64,000 nt of DNA from Gaiellales bacterium (GCA_036403155.1 DASWRM010000029.1:1-64000); one strand, 5' to 3'. Positions 24,017 through 32,911 are shown, counted from the first letter of the stretch. Notes: generated from the letters alone by a model not told the origin. Program-made: numbers and translations.

Positions 24017-24550
24017 ATGATCATCGTCGACGAGATCGTATCGGCCGACGGGTGGGCGGCCCGGGCCGATGGAGACATCGATTTCTTCGTCGGGCGAGAG
24101 GGGCTTGTTGACTCGGTCGGCAACGCGGAGCGCATGGCGCGCGTGGCGGCCGTGCTCCTGGGCACCCGGACATACCGTGAGTTCAGCGACTACTGGCCGA
24201 CGCAGGACCCGGCTCTGCCGGTCAACCGCCTACCGAAGCACGTGCTCTCGACGACGCTCGACGATGCACCATGGGGCGCCCTCGAGCCGGCAACGGTCGA
24301 GCGTGGGGACGCGGTCGAGGTCGCTCGGAACCTGGAGCGGCACCATGGCGGCGATCTCATCGTCTGGGGCAGCCTGACGCTCGCTCGGGCGCTGCTCGCG
24401 GCCGGCGCCGTCGAGGAGGTGTGGCTCCGTATCGTGCCGACGGCGCTCGGCACCGGACGCACGTTTTGGCCCGAGCGGGACATCGAGTTTCGCGGCGTGG
24501 AGACGGTGCAGCACCCCGGCGGTTGGACGACCGCCCGCCTCCGCCTCTGA
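24017..24550 (+). CDS. Dihydrofolate reductase/RibD-C family protein
   Basis: This 177-residue protein is of the RibD C-terminal/DHFR-like family (MIIVDEIVSADGWAARADGD, VAAVLLGTRTYREFSDYW, LIVWGSLTLARALLAAGAVEEV, RIVPTALGTGRTFWPE). It is a second, separate member in the window and not part of the PTPS-like cluster. The ATG is preceded by TAGGCT (24003-24008) with 8 bases between, suggesting a near-leaderless transcript. It probably binds NADPH; the true substrate of these stand-alone proteins is unknown. It converges on a methyltransferase with a 9-base gap. Confidence 0.9.
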   Translation: MIIVDEIVSADGWAARADGDIDFFVGREGLVDSVGNAERMARVAAVLLGTRTYREFSDYWPTQDPALPVNRLPKHVLSTTLDDAPWGALEPATVERGDAVEVARNLERHHGGDLIVWGSLTLARALLAAGAVEEVWLRIVPTALGTGRTFWPERDIEFRGVETVQHPGGWTTARLRL

Positions 24551-24559
24551 CGCGGCGGT

Positions 24560-25360
24560 TCACCCCCCGGCCGTGCCGGGCTTCCTCGCGTGGTAGGTCA
24601 GGAAACGGGTGTCCGCCGTAGGGGCAACGGGCTGGTAGTCGGCGTGCACCGCCCGAAGCTCGAAGCCGGTCGCCGCGAGCAGGGAGCGCAGCTCGTGGTC
24701 GAAGTACGCGCGCATCGTGAGCGGCCACACCTCCGTGGCCACCAGCTCGCCGTCTCGCCACAGGTCGGCCACGAGTTCCAGGGTGATCGTCTGGTCAAGC
24801 GGATCGGCTGCCAGGGCGCGGCTGCGCAGCTCGCGTTCGGTCCCGTCGGGCGCCTGCGTGCGGTGCCGGTTGGTGGGGAGGGGCTGCGGCAGGTCGGCCC
24901 TCGCCTCCGCCGTCCAACACTTCCACAGCCCGGCGTTGGCGTAGGGCGCCTCGTTGTCGAGGAACAGCGTGCCGCCCGGCTCCAGCGCGTCGTACAGCCG
25001 GCGAAGCGCCTCGACGTCCTGTTCGCGCGTGGTGCCCAGGCCGAACACGCCGCAGACGACGACGGCTTGATAGCCGCGCGGCATCTCCAGCTCGTGCAGC
25101 GGCTGGACAGCCAGCGTCGGCTCGCGGGCCGCCGCCCCAGCCCGTCTCCGGCAGTGCGCGATCATGTCCTCCGAGACGTCCGCCCCGTCCACGTCGTATC
25201 CCGCCCGCAGCCACGGGACGAGCAGGCGGCCGGTGCCGCAGCCGGCGTCGAGCGCCGGCTGGCCCGCGGAGACGTACCGGCCGAAGTAGTCGATCTCCGG
25301 TCCTTCGGTATTGAAGAGCGCCCACCAGTCGGCGACCAAGCCGTGATGCCAGGTGGCCAT
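24560..25360 (-). CDS. Class I SAM-dependent methyltransferase
   Basis: This 266-residue methyltransferase has motif I PALDAGCGTGRLLVPWLRAGYDVDGADVS, with the acidic residues that hold SAM, then VVVCGVFGLGTTREQDVEALRRLYDALEPGGTLFLDNEAP. The C-terminal part resembles the small-molecule methyltransferase group (TMRAYFDHELRSLLAATGF). ATG 25360 is used; an ATG one codon upstream is equally possible. It is divergent from the PhyH dioxygenase and shares a 124-base promoter region with it. Confidence 0.9.
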   Translation of the reverse strand: MATWHHGLVADWWALFNTEGPEIDYFGRYVSAGQPALDAGCGTGRLLVPWLRAGYDVDGADVSEDMIAHCRRRAGAAAREPTLAVQPLHELEMPRGYQAVVVCGVFGLGTTREQDVEALRRLYDALEPGGTLFLDNEAPYANAGLWKCWTAEARADLPQPLPTNRHRTQAPDGTERELRSRALAADPLDQTITLELVADLWRDGELVATEVWPLTMRAYFDHELRSLLAATGFELRAVHADYQPVAPTADTRFLTYHARKPGTAGG

Positions 25361-25392
25361 CACGCCACCCTATGCAACTCTGCGCGCGCCTG

Positions 25393-25404
25393 CCAACCGG
25401 TTGG
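25393..25404. promoter_or_regulatory. 12-bp perfect palindrome between divergent genes
   Basis: CCAACCGGTTGG lies in the 124-base region between the methyltransferase and the PhyH gene, which are transcribed apart. A perfect palindrome here may be an operator shared by both promoters; no regulator gene is adjacent. Confidence 0.3.
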
Positions 25405-25483
25405 GGCCATAGAAGCATCCCGGCAGGTGGGGTACCTTGCCGTCCGGGGCAGGCGTTCGGCGGGCACCCGGACGACGGAAACG

Positions 25484-26320
25484 ATGACGGAGCCAGGACT
25501 CACGACGATCGATGCGGCCGCGGTCGCCGGCGGCCTCGCAGGCGACGGCATCGTCGGCCTGCCCGGTGCGCTCACCCCGGAGTGGGCGGACAGGCTGCAC
25601 GACGACTGCCTCCGGCTGCACGACGCCGCCAGCTCGTATCCCACGGGACGCATCAGCCGCGGCCGCAACCGCTGGTACTTCGCCGTGCACCCCGAGCAGG
25701 TGTCCGGCATCGCCGACCTCCTCACCCATCCCTGGGTCACGACCATCTGCGAGCGGATCCTGGGGCCGGCGTACCAGGTTGCCGAGGTGGCGTTCGACGT
25801 GTCGTTCCCGGGGTCGAAGTACCAGCCGTGGCATCGCGACTTCCGCAAGCACGTCGGGATGCGGGTGGATGGCAGCCTCTGCGCGCTCGCGTTCAACGTG
25901 CCCACGGTCGACGTGGTCGACGAGATGGGGCCGTTCGAGATCGTCCGCGGCACCCAGGGCGACGACATCCCCACCGACAACCAGATGTTCCCCGACTCCG
26001 AGGGGCAGCGCCGCTACGAGGACGACGACCGGCGGACGTTGATGCGGCCCCGGCGTGGCGGGATGTCGGTGCGAACCCCGCTGGCGATCCACCGGGGGAC
26101 GCCGAACGTCTCGCAGCAGGTGCGGCCGGTGATGGTTCTGACCGCGTATGCCGGGGACGTCGACCTGCTCAAGGGCCATGACGTGCTCGCGGCGACGCGC
26201 GGGTTCCTCGATCGCCTCCCGGAGCAGGCGCGCGACCACCTGCACTGCGCCGTCGTGGACAGCCTGGAGCGGATCGACCAGGGCCACGACATCGAGGGCT
26301 TGGTGATGGGCGAGGAGTGA
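25484..26320 (+). CDS. Phytanoyl-CoA dioxygenase (PhyH) family protein
   Basis: This 278-residue Fe(II)/2-oxoglutarate oxygenase is of the PhyH family. The iron triad is visible: HxD in KYQPWHRDFRK (about 115-125) and the distal His in TPLAIHRGTPN, followed by RPVMVLTAYAG with the 2-oxoglutarate-binding Arg. Start ATG 25484 (MTEPGLTTIDAAAV) gives the usual length; the frame runs open far upstream through the antisense of the methyltransferase and that part is rejected. It faces the P450, 40 bases apart. It likely hydroxylates a small molecule; the substrate cannot be read. Confidence 0.9.
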   Translation: MTEPGLTTIDAAAVAGGLAGDGIVGLPGALTPEWADRLHDDCLRLHDAASSYPTGRISRGRNRWYFAVHPEQVSGIADLLTHPWVTTICERILGPAYQVAEVAFDVSFPGSKYQPWHRDFRKHVGMRVDGSLCALAFNVPTVDVVDEMGPFEIVRGTQGDDIPTDNQMFPDSEGQRRYEDDDRRTLMRPRRGGMSVRTPLAIHRGTPNVSQQVRPVMVLTAYAGDVDLLKGHDVLAATRGFLDRLPEQARDHLHCAVVDSLERIDQGHDIEGLVMGEE

Positions 26321-26360
26321 CCGGCTCCGCCCGGCTCGGGGCCGGGGGCGAGGGTCGCGG

Positions 26361-27566
26361 TCATGCATCCCAGACGACGGGCAGCGACTTGGCCGCGCGG
26401 ACGAACCATCCGTGAACCACGGGCTGCCGCTCCGGATGCAGCCGCAGGCCGGGCAGTCGCCGGAACGCCTCCTCCACCGAGAGGCGCGCGACCTGCCGCG
26501 CGACGTAGTGGCCGACGCAGAAATGGGCACCGAATCCGAAGGTGAACGTGTTCAACCGCGTGCGCTTCAGATCGAACGTGTCGGGATCGTCGAAGCGGCG
26601 CTCATCGCGGTTTGCGGAGCCGATCACCATGGCGATCTCGGTGCCGGCGGGGATCAGCTTGCCGCCGAGGACGACGTCCGCAGTGGTCAGCTTCTCCGTC
26701 ATGTTGAAGGGCGAGATCCAGCGGAGGCCCTCGTGCACCGCCGCTGACGACAACCCCGCGGGATCGGCGGCGACAGCGGCGGCCTGCTCGGGGCGGCCGA
26801 GCAGCCCCAGCAGCGTGTTCGCGGCGCCGTGGGCGGGCTCCTGAAACCCGCCGACGATCATCGTGCCGACGGTGCCGATGATCTCGTCGACGGAGCGAAC
26901 CTGCCCGTCGGGCATTGCGTGACGCACCATGTGCGCGATCGTGCTCCCATCGGAGTGCGTTCGTAGGTCATCGACCCTGCCGGCCAGGTATTCGCGAAGC
27001 TCGGCCTTGACCGCCTCGGCACGCTCGGCGATGGCGGGGTCGTCCCGGCCCAGGTCGACGAGGTACGCGGCGAGCCCGTGGAACCATCGGAGCAGCGTGT
27101 CGTCGGGCACATCCGCGAGCCCGAGCACGTCGCCGACAGCCCGTGCGCTGATTCGCTCCAGGACGTCTCCCGTGAGATCGGCACTGCCCCGCTCCCTGAC
27201 CGCCTCGACGTACCGGACCGCGGTTGGCCGCAGGAGCGACTCGACGTAGTCGTTGACCGCGCGAGGCCGGAAGCGAGCGTCCAGCGGCGCACGGGCCTGT
27301 CGATGTTCCTCACCCGACATGGCCATCACGTTGGGCAAGCCGTACACCAGGGCGTGGACCTCGGTCGTCGGCCCGAAGATCTCGTCGGCCGCCCCGGCCT
27401 CGGCGCACAGGTCCCACGTCGTGATCCACAACCGCCCCGTCTCAGGCACCCAGGCGACCGGTTGCTCACGGCGCATCCAGGCGTAGAGCGGATAGGGGTC
27501 GGCCTCGATGTCGGCGAGACGGGCGTCGACGACGGTGTCCGTGGCGAGGGGAGGGGTGGTGGGCAT
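26361..27566 (-). CDS. Cytochrome P450
   Basis: This 401-residue soluble bacterial P450 has the heme loop FGFGAHFCVGHYVAR with the axial Cys, ExxR in HEGLRW, and SGEEHRQARAPLDARFRP. The I-helix reads MIVGGFQEPAHGAAN, so the usual acid-threonine pair for oxygen activation is Glu-Pro. ATG 27566 (MPTTPPLATD) is chosen over an upstream ATG in the same frame, because it begins at the normal P450 N-terminus. No ferredoxin gene is near. It may take part in specialised metabolism along with the PhyH enzyme, though they are convergent rather than co-transcribed. Confidence 0.93.
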   Translation of the reverse strand: MPTTPPLATDTVVDARLADIEADPYPLYAWMRREQPVAWVPETGRLWITTWDLCAEAGAADEIFGPTTEVHALVYGLPNVMAMSGEEHRQARAPLDARFRPRAVNDYVESLLRPTAVRYVEAVRERGSADLTGDVLERISARAVGDVLGLADVPDDTLLRWFHGLAAYLVDLGRDDPAIAERAEAVKAELREYLAGRVDDLRTHSDGSTIAHMVRHAMPDGQVRSVDEIIGTVGTMIVGGFQEPAHGAANTLLGLLGRPEQAAAVAADPAGLSSAAVHEGLRWISPFNMTEKLTTADVVLGGKLIPAGTEIAMVIGSANRDERRFDDPDTFDLKRTRLNTFTFGFGAHFCVGHYVARQVARLSVEEAFRRLPGLRLHPERQPVVHGWFVRAAKSLPVVWDA

Positions 27567-27697
27567 GACGTGCGTCGCGGACAGTCCACCACAAAACATC
27601 GGGCCAACCCAGCCGGCCCACCACCGCGTCCGCCCGAGAACGGCCTCAACGCCGGGTGCAGCCCCGCCCCCCGTGAGCCCCCCACGTCCTCCCCTGA

Positions 27698-27770
27698 TGC
27701 GCCCGGCACGATTCGAACGTGCGGCCTCTGCCTCCGCAGGGCAGCGCTCTATCCCCTGAGCTACGGGCGC
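27698..27770 (-). tRNA. tRNA-Arg, anticodon GCG
   Basis: A full cloverleaf can be drawn: acceptor GCGCCCG/CGGGCGC, D-arm GCTC/GAGC, anticodon stem CTGCC/GGCAG with loop CTGCGGA, variable AGGCC, T-arm GCACG-TTCGAAT-CGTGC, discriminator A. CCA is not encoded. The anticodon is GCG, reading CGC (and CGU). Most bacteria use tRNA-Arg(ACG) with inosine for these codons, so a G34 version is noteworthy. Confidence 0.9.
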
Positions 27771-27822
27771 GGGAGCGGCAGTCTATCAGTGGCCTCGGGG
27801 CCGGCCCCGGTTGGGTGGTTGC

Positions 27823-27852
27823 TTGACATGTGACCAAAAGGTCACATATAGT
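27823..27852 (+). promoter_or_regulatory. ArsR-gene promoter with embedded operator
   Basis: TTGACA (-35, 27823-27828) and TATAGT (-10, 27847-27852) are 18 bases apart. The spacer is filled by the perfect inverted repeat ATGTGACC-AAAA-GGTCACAT (27828-27847). The ATG of the regulator is at 27859, seven bases past the -10, so the transcript is probably leaderless. A dimeric ArsR protein bound here would block RNA polymerase, giving self-repression. Confidence 0.8.
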
Positions 27853-27858
27853 GCGCCC

Positions 27859-28176
27859 ATGGACGACGACGCGGTGTTCAAGGCGCTTGCCGATTCCACC
27901 CGCAGACATCTGCTCGACCGCCTGTTCGAGCGTGACGGCCGCACGCTCTCGGAGCTCGAGTCCGAGCTGGACATGACCCGCTTCGGCGTCATGAAGCACC
28001 TGCGCATCCTCGAGGCCGCCGGCCTCGTCGTCGCCCGCCGCTCGGGCCGGGAGAAGCTCCACTACCTGAACCCCGTCCCGATCAGGCTGATCCACGACCG
28101 GTGGATCGACAAGTACACCGAGCGCCGCGTGTCCGCGCTCGCCGACCTCAAATCCCAACTGGAGGACTCCGCATGA
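27859..28176 (+). CDS. ArsR family transcriptional repressor
   Basis: This 105-residue winged-helix regulator reads MDDDAVFKALADSTRRHLLDRLF, ERDGRTLSELESELDMTRFGVMKHLRILEAAGLV (recognition helix) and VARRSGREKLHYLNPVPIRLI (wing and start of C-terminal helix). No metal-binding Cys pair is visible, as in the subfamily that pairs with AHSA1/SRPBCC genes. ATG 27859 is used because the -10 box overlaps any earlier start. It overlaps the next gene in ATGA. It probably represses its own operon through the operator at 27828-27847. Confidence 0.93.
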   Translation: MDDDAVFKALADSTRRHLLDRLFERDGRTLSELESELDMTRFGVMKHLRILEAAGLVVARRSGREKLHYLNPVPIRLIHDRWIDKYTERRVSALADLKSQLEDSA

Positions 28177-28619
28177 CGACCACCATCGCGCCGGCCACCA
28201 CCCAGATTTACCAGATCTACATCCGGGCGACGCCCGAGCAGATCTGGCAGGCCATCACCACGCCGGAGTGGACCGCCCGCTACTACCACGGCGCCCACAT
28301 CACCGTCACGCCCGACCACTACGACTCGCGTAGCGGCGACGGCGACGTCTGGGGCGACGAGTCGGTGATGGAGTTCGATCCACCGCGCCGGCTCGTTCAC
28401 GGCTGGCGCTCGCTCTACGACCCGGACATGGCGGCCGAGAAGCGCAGCCGCGTGACGTGGGAGATCGAGGTCCAGGAGGGCGGCTATTGCCTGTTGACGG
28501 TCGTCCACGACCAGCTCGACGGGGCGCCGAAGACGGCAGCCAGCGTCTCCGGCACCGGCTGGATGGGCGTGCTCAGCAACCTGAAGACCCTGCTCGAAAC
28601 CGGCACTTCGCTCTTCTGA
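28173..28619 (+). CDS. SRPBCC/AHSA1 domain protein
   Basis: This 148-residue START-like protein reads QIYQIYIRATPEQIWQAITTPEWTARYYHGAHI, then GDVWGDESVMEFDPPRRLVHGWRSLYDP, RSRVTWEIEVQEGGYCLLTVVHDQL and the C-terminal helix GWMGVLSNLKTLLETG. Such proteins form a hydrophobic pocket for a small ligand. Coupled by ATGA with the ArsR gene, a pairing common in bacteria, it probably binds or handles the compound that relieves repression. No catalytic residues are evident. Confidence 0.92.
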   Translation: MTTTIAPATTQIYQIYIRATPEQIWQAITTPEWTARYYHGAHITVTPDHYDSRSGDGDVWGDESVMEFDPPRRLVHGWRSLYDPDMAAEKRSRVTWEIEVQEGGYCLLTVVHDQLDGAPKTAASVSGTGWMGVLSNLKTLLETGTSLF

Positions 28620-28627
28620 TCCTCATC

Positions 28628-28686
28628 GCTACGGGGATATCCGTAACTGCGTCCGCTATGATGGACGTTACGGATATCTCCGTAGC
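28628..28686. repeat. 20-bp inverted repeat directly before the ATPase gene
   Basis: The arms at 28628-28647 and 28667-28686 are inverted copies with one mismatch, separated by 19 bases. Each arm also holds a smaller palindrome: TACGGGGATATCCGTA (28630-28645) and TACGGATATCTCCGTA (28669-28684). A TATGAT hexamer (28657-28662) lies between them and could be a -10 box. The ATPase ATG follows at 28690. A third copy of the motif follows the gene at 29855-29872. Confidence 0.8.
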
Positions 28687-28689
28687 ACC

Positions 28690-29850
28690 ATGCCTCGGCC
28701 ACCTCGCGTCCACACCAACCCCTTCCGGTTCGGCGACATCGCGCTCGACGACGCCTTCGCCGACCGTGAGCAGGAGGTCCGCGAGCTCACCGCCGACGCG
28801 CTGAACGGCCAGAACGTCGTCGTCTTCGCCCCGCGCCGCTACGGCAAGACCTCGCTGGTCGAGCGCGTCGCACACGAGCTGGCTCTCAAGCGCGCGCTCG
28901 TCGCCGCGGTCAACCTGATGAAGGCGGCGACCAAGGAGCAGTTCGTCGAGCAGGTGATGCACGCCGTCCATGACGACATCGCAACGCCCCTCACCCGCGC
29001 GCGGGACAGCGCCCTGCAGCTCTTTCGAGGCCTCCGCGTCACGCCGCGCATCTCGCTCGACCCGTCCGACAACTCGGTCACGTTCTCGATCGACGGCGTG
29101 TATTCGAACGAGGACGTCGATGCGACGCTCGCACGGCTGCTCGAGCTGCCGGCCCGGCTCGCGGCCGAGCGAAACCGCCAGGTGGTGCTGATCTTCGACG
29201 AGTTCCAGGAGATCGTGTCGCTCGACCCGCACCTGCCCGCGCTGCTTCGCTCGGTGTTCCAGGAGCAGCCGCACGTCGGGCACATCTACCTGGGCAGCAA
29301 GCGCCACATGATGCAGCGGATCTTCAACGACCAGAACGAGCCGTTCTGGCGCAGCGCGAAGCACATGGAGCTGGGCCCCATCCCCGCCGGCGAGTTTGCC
29401 CGGTTCGTGCGCCGCCGGTTCTCGTCGACAGGCCGGTCGATCGACCGCGAGGCGGCGGATGCGCTGGTCGAGATCACGAACGGGCACCCCTACGGCACCC
29501 AGGAGCTCGCCTACGCGGTATGGCAGGCGACGGGGACGGGCGACTCGGCCGGCTACCCGCAGCTGGACGCCGGGCTGGACGCGGTGCTTCGCTCCGAGCA
29601 TTCGCACTTCGCGCGCATCTGGGAAAAGGGCACGAAGAACCAGCGGCTGATCCTCCGGGCGCTCGCGGCCGAGCCGGGCCACCTGCTGGCAGCGGCATAC
29701 CGAGCACGGCACCGGCTGGGCACGCCGTCCACCGTGCAGTACGCGGCCGGCACGCTCGTCGAGGACGAACTGATCGGCAAGGACAGCGGCGGCGCGTACC
29801 GGATCGTCGAGCCGTTCCTCGCCGACTGGATCCGGCGCACCGCCGCGTAG
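28690..29850 (+). CDS. AAA/STAND-type ATPase with C-terminal winged-helix-like region, flanked by palindromes
   Basis: This 386-residue protein resembles the archaeal-ATPase group of P-loop proteins. Walker A is APRRYGKTSL (48-57), Walker B is VVLIFDEFQEI, sensor-like HIYLGSKRHMM follows, then the GHPYGTQELAYAVW helical lid. The last 80 residues (NQRLILRALAAE, TPSTVQYAAGTLVEDELIGKD, YRIVEPFLADWIRR) look like a winged helix that could bind DNA. No nuclease or toxin domain is attached. Copies of one palindrome lie just before the start and just after the stop, suggesting self-regulation or a mobile cassette. Function unknown. Confidence 0.85.
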   Translation: MPRPPRVHTNPFRFGDIALDDAFADREQEVRELTADALNGQNVVVFAPRRYGKTSLVERVAHELALKRALVAAVNLMKAATKEQFVEQVMHAVHDDIATPLTRARDSALQLFRGLRVTPRISLDPSDNSVTFSIDGVYSNEDVDATLARLLELPARLAAERNRQVVLIFDEFQEIVSLDPHLPALLRSVFQEQPHVGHIYLGSKRHMMQRIFNDQNEPFWRSAKHMELGPIPAGEFARFVRRRFSSTGRSIDREAADALVEITNGHPYGTQELAYAVWQATGTGDSAGYPQLDAGLDAVLRSEHSHFARIWEKGTKNQRLILRALAAEPGHLLAAAYRARHRLGTPSTVQYAAGTLVEDELIGKDSGGAYRIVEPFLADWIRRTAA

Positions 29851-29854
29851 TTCA

Positions 29855-29872
29855 TTACGGGGTTATCCGTAA
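29855..29872. repeat. Third copy of the ATPase-flanking palindrome
   Basis: TTACGGGGTTATCCGTAA begins 4 bases after the ATPase stop. It has perfect 6-bp arms, and 15 of the 16 bases from TACGG to CCGTA match the first upstream site. Its place ahead of the K+ channel gene means it could also regulate that gene. Confidence 0.75.
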
Positions 29873-29908
29873 CGGACGCTCCCGTATTGCGGTCCACGTG
29901 GCGAAACC

Positions 29909-30700
29909 GTGTCCAGCGGGTACTCCTGGGGCACCTTGGTGCCCGGAGCGACACCCACTCAGACGCGCGAGCAGCGCTGGGCCCGCAGGCTCGAGGCCCC
30001 GATGCTGGTCGCCTCGCTTGCGGTGATCCCGCTCGTCATCATCGCGGCCGACGACTTCGGCAGCGAGGTGGAGCAGATCGGCCGCATCCTCAACTGGGGC
30101 ACGTGGCTCATGTTCGTCCTCGAGATCGCCATCATGCTGGCCGTCACGGACAACCGCCTGCGGTGGCTTCGGAGCCATCCGGCCGAGCTGATCGCGACCG
30201 TGCTCTCGCCGCCGATCCTGCCTGGGCCGTTGCAGACCATCCGCGTGCTTCGCGTCCTGCGGCTGGCCCGGCTCGCCGTCACCGTGCAGATGCTGCGCCG
30301 CTTCATGAGCCCGGATGGCCTTCGCGACGCCGGCCTCTTCACGCTGTTCGTCGTGCTCGGCGGTGGGGTGGCGTTCAGTCAGGTGGAGAAGGGCCAGCAG
30401 CTGTCCGCATGGGACGGCGTGTGGTGGGCGACCAGCACCATCACCACGGTCGGGTACGGCGACGTGACGCCGCAGACGGTGAGCGGCCGGTTGATTGCGA
30501 TCGTCATGATGGTCTCGGGCATCGGCTTCGTCGCCCTGCTGACCGCCGCGGTCGCCGAGCGGTTCATTCGCGACGAGCACGCGTCCGAGCAGTCGATCGA
30601 GCGGCACATGGTCAACCTGACCGAGGAGCTGCGGCACATCCGCCGGCGGCTCGACCGCCTCGAGGCCGGGGCCCGCGAGCGGCAGAGCTCGGATCGCTAG
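29909..30700 (+). CDS. Voltage-gated-type potassium channel
   Basis: This 263-residue ion channel has a voltage-sensor-like region with an arginine-rich S4 (LQTIRVLRVLRLARLAVTVQMLRR, about 110-133), a pore loop with the potassium filter TITTVGYGDVTPQT, an S6 helix, and a C-terminal coiled-coil-like tail rich in Arg/Glu (NLTEELRHIRRRLDRLE). The GTG at 29909 gives the N-terminus; a downstream start is possible. The stop TAG overlaps that of the convergent transporter in CTAG. It conducts K+ through the plasma membrane. Confidence 0.9.
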   Translation: MSSGYSWGTLVPGATPTQTREQRWARRLEAPMLVASLAVIPLVIIAADDFGSEVEQIGRILNWGTWLMFVLEIAIMLAVTDNRLRWLRSHPAELIATVLSPPILPGPLQTIRVLRVLRLARLAVTVQMLRRFMSPDGLRDAGLFTLFVVLGGGVAFSQVEKGQQLSAWDGVWWATSTITTVGYGDVTPQTVSGRLIAIVMMVSGIGFVALLTAAVAERFIRDEHASEQSIERHMVNLTEELRHIRRRLDRLEAGARERQSSDR

Positions 30701-31200
30701 CCGGCTGCGCCGCCGAGGGCGGCGCTGATCCCGGCGATGATGGCGCCACCGACCGCGACCGACGCGAACGAGCGCAGGAACGACGTCTCGAAGAACTTCC
30801 ACCGCAGCACCGCGAGGGCGAACAGCTCGATGGCGATGGTGGCGATCGCCGCGATCAGGGCGGCGCGGTAGTGCGGGATCAGGAACGGCAGGGTGTGGAA
30901 GATGCCGCCGATGAACGTGCCCAGCCCGGTGATCGACCCCCGCACCAGCGGGCTGCCGCGGCCGGTCACCTCGCCGGTGTCCGAGAGGCCCTCCGAGAAC
31001 GCCATGCTGACGCCTGCCCCGATCGCCGTTGCGAGGCCCGAGACGAACGCGTAGTGCGGGCGGTGTGTGGCAAGCGCCACGGCGAAGATCGGCGCGAGCG
31101 TCGAGAGCGAGCCGTCGATGAGACCGGTCATCGCCGGCTGCACACGCTGCAGCAGGAATGAGCGATCACGGTCGTTCAATGCGGAGACGGTCTCGGCCAC
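30697..31200 (-). CDS. VIT/CCC1-like iron or manganese transporter family protein
   Basis: This 167-residue membrane protein has about five helices, with QPAMTGLIDGSLSTLAPIFAVALA, FVSGLATAIGAGVSMAFSEGLSD and RGSITGLGTFIGGIFHTLPFLIP. These match the VIT1/CCC1 family, whose helices 1-2 carry the GxxDG and SxGxG-type elements for metal export. The start is not certain; GTG 31200 keeps the N-terminal helix without the Pro/Ser-rich extension. Without the cytosolic metal-binding domain of plant VIT it is a short version. It likely moves Fe2+ or Mn2+ out of the cytosol. Confidence 0.75.
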   Translation of the reverse strand: MAETVSALNDRDRSFLLQRVQPAMTGLIDGSLSTLAPIFAVALATHRPHYAFVSGLATAIGAGVSMAFSEGLSDTGEVTGRGSPLVRGSITGLGTFIGGIFHTLPFLIPHYRAALIAAIATIAIELFALAVLRWKFFETSFLRSFASVAVGGAIIAGISAALGGAAG

Positions 31201-31243
31201 GGGTCGAAGGATTATGGCGGCTGGGTCAGGCGGGCTGACCCGG

Positions 31244-31552
31244 CTACTCCGCCAGGGTCCTGCCGGCGGGGCTGAGCTGTCCGTTGAGCGACCGCTGGTG
31301 TGCCGCCCCGGGGCGGGCCGGCCCGTCACCGAGCAGCGCTGCGCGGATGTCGGTCAGGAGCGCGACCTGATGTTCCAGGCACGACAGTCGCTGCTCCGCC
31401 AGCTCGTTGCGCATCACCGCCAGGCTGACCTGGTGCTCTCGCAGCGCGTTGCCTCGGATCTGCGTCCTGCGCTGGACGTAGGCCACCATGGCGAGCACCA
31501 GGTTGCCCACCCCGAGGGCGATGATCACCGCGTAGTAGCCGACCTGACCCAT
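31244..31552 (-). CDS. Small single-pass membrane protein with coiled-coil tail
   Basis: This 102-residue protein has an N-terminal helix GYYAVIIALGVGNLVLAMVAYV (about 5-26) and a long amphipathic region (REHQVSLAVMRNELAEQRLSCLEHQVALLTDIRAAL) with heptad-like spacing. No family is recognised. It stands between tRNA-Ser(CGA) and the VIT-like gene, both on the same strand. Coding is supported by the clear membrane helix and its position in an otherwise empty gap; function unknown. Confidence 0.6.
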   Translation of the reverse strand: MGQVGYYAVIIALGVGNLVLAMVAYVQRRTQIRGNALREHQVSLAVMRNELAEQRLSCLEHQVALLTDIRAALLGDGPARPGAAHQRSLNGQLSPAGRTLAE

Positions 31553-31611
31553 GCATATCGGCTACCCGCTGCCGCGGAGGCGAAACACGAGCCGCTGCGA
31601 TGGGCGAAAGG

Positions 31612-31701
31612 CGGAGGGGGAGGGATTCGAACCCTCGACTGAGGATAACCCCCAGTAACGGTTTTCGAGACCGCCGCATTCAACCACTCTGCCACCCCTC
31701 C
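31612..31701 (-). tRNA. tRNA-Ser, anticodon CGA
   Basis: This type II tRNA has acceptor GGAGGGG/CCCCTCC, anticodon stem GCGGT/ACCGT with loop CTCGAAA (anticodon CGA, reading UCG), a long variable arm starting TACTGGGGG, T-arm GAGGG-TTCGAAT-CCCTC and discriminator G. CCA is not encoded. It precedes potA on the same strand but is a separate unit. Confidence 0.95.
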
Positions 31702-31741
31702 GCGGGTGGTGCGACGCGCAGTCTAGTCCCCGGGTGTCCGG

Positions 31742-32911
<1,170 letters not shown>

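Noticed and set aside
24590-25483. Upstream extension of the PhyH gene frame
   Set aside because: The 298 codons before ATG 25484 lie antisense in the methyltransferase and look like shadow sequence; the PhyH domain starts right after 25484.
26321-26360. GC-rich inverted repeats between PhyH and P450 as a terminator
   Set aside because: Several short overlapping pairings are possible (CCGG/GGCC), but no single clear stem stands out, so no feature is given.
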